The notes beneath the pieces are model-generated. The model saw nothing but the letters and a program-made list of their open reading frames with translations. It searched no databases and had not been told where the DNA came from. Shown piece by piece: positions 30,702 through 33,220 of a stretch of DNA of 33,220 nucleotides; positions within the stretch are counted from its first letter, which is position 1, and every line of letters starts with the position of its first letter. Made by a program: the position numbers and the translations under genes. The DNA is from Arcobacter sp. 31_11_sub10_T18 (GTDB lineage: Bacteria > Campylobacterota > Campylobacteria > Campylobacterales > Arcobacteraceae): NCBI GenBank assembly GCA_002163065.1, contig MAAG01000131.1, forward strand, positions 1 to 33,220. The letters are read 5' to 3'.

Positions 30702-31234
30702 TATTTAAGTAAAAAAGGCATATCTCGTTCTAATGCTGCCAATAAGTCATGATTTAAGAAAAACTTCAATTTTTCACTTGTACTTTTATGTACATGTGCA
30801 CAAATATACCTATTCTTTCTTATCAAAACCAAAGCTTGTTCTAAATTGACTTGGTTTTGTTCATTTTCAATATAATAGTCATACATAGAAGTGAGTTCTT
30901 CATCCTTTATGGTGTCTTTTAACATCACTACATTGTCTTCAAAAAACTCAATAACATTTTCTTTTCCACTATTGATGTGTATAAAAGCTTCTTTGATATC
31001 ATCAAATCTCATTTGAAATTTAACACCATCCAATAACAATCTTTGAGCACATTCAACATTGTTCTGTTGAAAGTAATACTGTAATAGTAAAACCAAATAA
31101 TGATCTTTAATATCACTGTCAACACTTGAGAGTTTCTCATCAATTGCATCTAAATCATTTATAATATTTTCACGGATATTTGTTTCGTGTATAACTGCAC
31201 ATTGGGCAATTATTTCATGTAATCTATCGTTCAT
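30701..31234 (-). CDS. Hypothetical, probably all-helical cytoplasmic protein
   Basis: Start trimmed to ATG at 31234 (MNDRLHEIIAQCAVIHE); about 100 bp downstream of the EAL gene. Confidence 0.6.
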   Translation of the reverse strand: MNDRLHEIIAQCAVIHETNIRENIINDLDAIDEKLSSVDSDIKDHYLVLLLQYYFQQNNVECAQRLLLDGVKFQMRFDDIKEAFIHINSGKENVIEFFEDNVVMLKDTIKDEELTSMYDYYIENEQNQVNLEQALVLIRKNRYICAHVHKSTSEKLKFFLNHDLLAALERDMPFLLK

Positions 31235-31333
31235 AGTCTTCCTTGTAATAAACACATTAGTAGTTATTTTAAATGAATTATAGCCAAGTAAACCCATAAG
31301 GTTATAAAAGAAGAAATGAAGGGGATGAGAAGA

Positions 31334-33220
31334 TTATACTTTTAATTCTTCTGGTTTTCCAAAGAAATAACCTTGAGAATAATCAATTCCAATTTCATTT
31401 AAAACATTAAAGATTTTTTCGTTCTCAACAAATTCTGCAACAGTTTTAATTTTCTGTTTTTTTGCAAATACAGCAATGGTTTCAACCACATTTCTTGAGA
31501 AATCATCATTCACTATATTTTTAACCAACGAGCCATCAATTTTAATAATATCTGGTTCAAATTCTAGTAATCTTTCAAAACTTGAATATCCAGAGCCAAA
31601 ATCATCTATTGCTATTTTTACACCAAGTTCTTTAACTTCATGAATAAAATCTTTAACAATAGTAAAATCTTTTACTCTTTCATCTTCCAATAATTCAAAG
31701 ATGATTTTTTTAGCATGTGACTTGTTTTCTTCTAAAAGATAAAACAACATATTTCTTGTTTCATCTCTTTCTATATCCAAAATTGAGAGATTTATAGAGA
31801 TATCAGTATTGATTTTTTTTAATATTTTGAATGAATTTTCTAAGACTCTTTTCGTGATTTTATTATAATATCCACTATTTTTTGCTACCTGGAGAAAATC
31901 ATAAGGGGCCAAGACATTGTCATTCTCATCTATTAATCGAACCAAAGATTCATATTTATCAATTTTTTTCGTTTTATTATTAATGATAGGTTGAAAATAT
32001 GAGACTATATTATAGTTGTCTAGGGCAATTTTAACCAGTTTAACCACTTCCATATTTCTTCTGGCATACTTCTGACCTCTTAAAGAAGCATCATTAGAGG
32101 CATACATTTGTTTATTTTCAATAACCGCTTCATCAAGCCCATGTTTTGCATCTTCATATAAAAGATGTTTCCCATAAGAAAAAGAGAGTAAAATATTAAT
32201 ATCATATTCAAATTCATCAATAACCATTACTGAATTATTAACTTTTTTTACAAAATCATCAAATAGATTGTTTATATTTTTATTGATATTAATATAAGAA
32301 AAAAAGTTCCCCAATAGAGCAAATTTACCATTTCCTAACCAATACACCCGTTTGAAAATATTAATCTTAGGTAAATAGCTCAACAAGGACTCACCAAATT
32401 CTTTTTCAATTTTGTTAATCAAAGTATCATTATAAAACTTTTCGAGCATTTTGTAATCTTCGATTTGAATAAGAGCTAAAATAGACAAGTCGTTATTTTC
32501 AATTTCATCCAACAACATCTTTTTGTCACTTACAATATCCGAAACATTAATTCTAAAGGCAATAAACTCTGTAATATTATTGTTTTTATCAAAAATAGGC
32601 ATTATGGCACTTTTTAAATAAATGCTTTCTCCATTTTTTGAAATGTTTTTGATAGTCCCTTCCCAGGTAAGTTTTTTCTCTTTAATAGTATTCCACATAT
32701 CTTCAAAAAGCTCTTTTTTATTATCTGGATGCCTTATAATATTATGATTTACACCCATGAGTTCTTCTCTTGTGTAGCCTGAAATAGTACAAAACTTATC
32801 ATTGACAAAGGTAATATTACCGGAGGTGTCTGTTTTAGAAATTATAATACTTTTATTGGCCATATTAAAATATTGTCCAAATATTTCATTACTCTTTTTA
32901 ATATTGTACTTAAGTAATGGTTTATCAATAAGTTGTTCTAAATCTTTATTACTTTTACTTTCCAGCAAATAACCATCAAGCTTGATATCAATGCCTAGTA
33001 ATAAGTCATCTGTATTGAGATAGTTTGCAACAAAAAAGGTCAGTATTTTTTCATTTGAATCTTTGATTTCTTCAATTATACGAAATGAGTTTGTAAGCGT
33101 ATTATTAAAAACAATTGCATCAATTTGATTATTATTAATGATATTAATCACATCATCAATATCTTGTGCATAAAATATATTTTTAAAATTATCTAAAAAA
33201 TATTTTTTGACATTTGAATT
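31334..33220 (-). CDS. Pseudo-receiver - PAS - degenerate GGDEF - EAL signalling protein (N-terminus runs off the window)
   Basis: ORF track start at 33151 is a GTG; the frame stays open to the window edge. PAS (TDTSGNITFVNDKFCTISGYTREELMGVNHNIIRHPD), GGDEF site reads LGNGKFALLG, EAL site reads YESLVRL with NLSILD, IDDFGSGYSS, KIDGSLVK and QGYFFGKP. Confidence 0.85.
   Translation of the reverse strand, partial: NSNVKKYFLDNFKNIFYAQDIDDVINIINNNQIDAIVFNNTLTNSFRIIEEIKDSNEKILTFFVANYLNTDDLLLGIDIKLDGYLLESKSNKDLEQLIDKPLLKYNIKKSNEIFGQYFNMANKSIIISKTDTSGNITFVNDKFCTISGYTREELMGVNHNIIRHPDNKKELFEDMWNTIKEKKLTWEGTIKNISKNGESIYLKSAIMPIFDKNNNITEFIAFRINVSDIVSDKKMLLDEIENNDLSILALIQIEDYKMLEKFYNDTLINKIEKEFGESLLSYLPKINIFKRVYWLGNGKFALLGNFFSYININKNINNLFDDFVKKVNNSVMVIDEFEYDINILLSFSYGKHLLYEDAKHGLDEAVIENKQMYASNDASLRGQKYARRNMEVVKLVKIALDNYNIVSYFQPIINNKTKKIDKYESLVRLIDENDNVLAPYDFLQVAKNSGYYNKITKRVLENSFKILKKINTDISINLSILDIERDETRNMLFYLLEENKSHAKKIIFELLEDERVKDFTIVKDFIHEVKELGVKIAIDDFGSGYSSFERLLEFEPDIIKIDGSLVKNIVNDDFSRNVVETIAVFAKKQKIKTVAEFVENEKIFNVLNEIGIDYSQGYFFGKPEELKV

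Overview
AT-rich chromosomal window, mostly core genes, that looks like a Campylobacterota genome (probably Arcobacter-like; inferred from gene content and order, not searched). Main blocks: guaB and gatA; the alpha ribosomal operon rpmJ-rpsM-rpsK-rpsD-rpoA-rplQ; a large MBL-GAF-HD-GYP signalling protein followed by a HIT hydrolase and a convergent DHH phosphoesterase; leuD-leuB; rpoD with a short unknown downstream ORF; hemL-atpZ-membrane protein; a TonB-like gene; a divergent MetF-like gene; a membrane J-domain protein; rodA-speB; a tight rluD - FN3 lipoprotein (FlpA-like) - trmB - ftsE - ftsX - envC-like cluster; a class-I flavin disulfide reductase; and, at the right edge, a truncated pseudo-REC-PAS-GGDEF(degenerate)-EAL protein. 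No CRISPR, tRNA, rRNA, prophage or clear transposon was seen. The most unusual signals are: (1) a ~190 nt leader upstream of rpmJ with two mutually exclusive helices that share one strand, suggesting an attenuator or autoregulatory RNA; (2) the triple-domain MBL-GAF-HD-GYP protein with a GYG motif, clustered with HIT and DHH phosphoesterases; (3) an Hpt-like protein whose phospho-acceptor His is Asn, plus a receiver-like domain whose Asp is Asn; (4) a terminator-like hairpin inside the start of trmB; (5) a composite palindrome downstream of guaB. No searches or folding programs were run. Functions are read from motifs and remembered family features.
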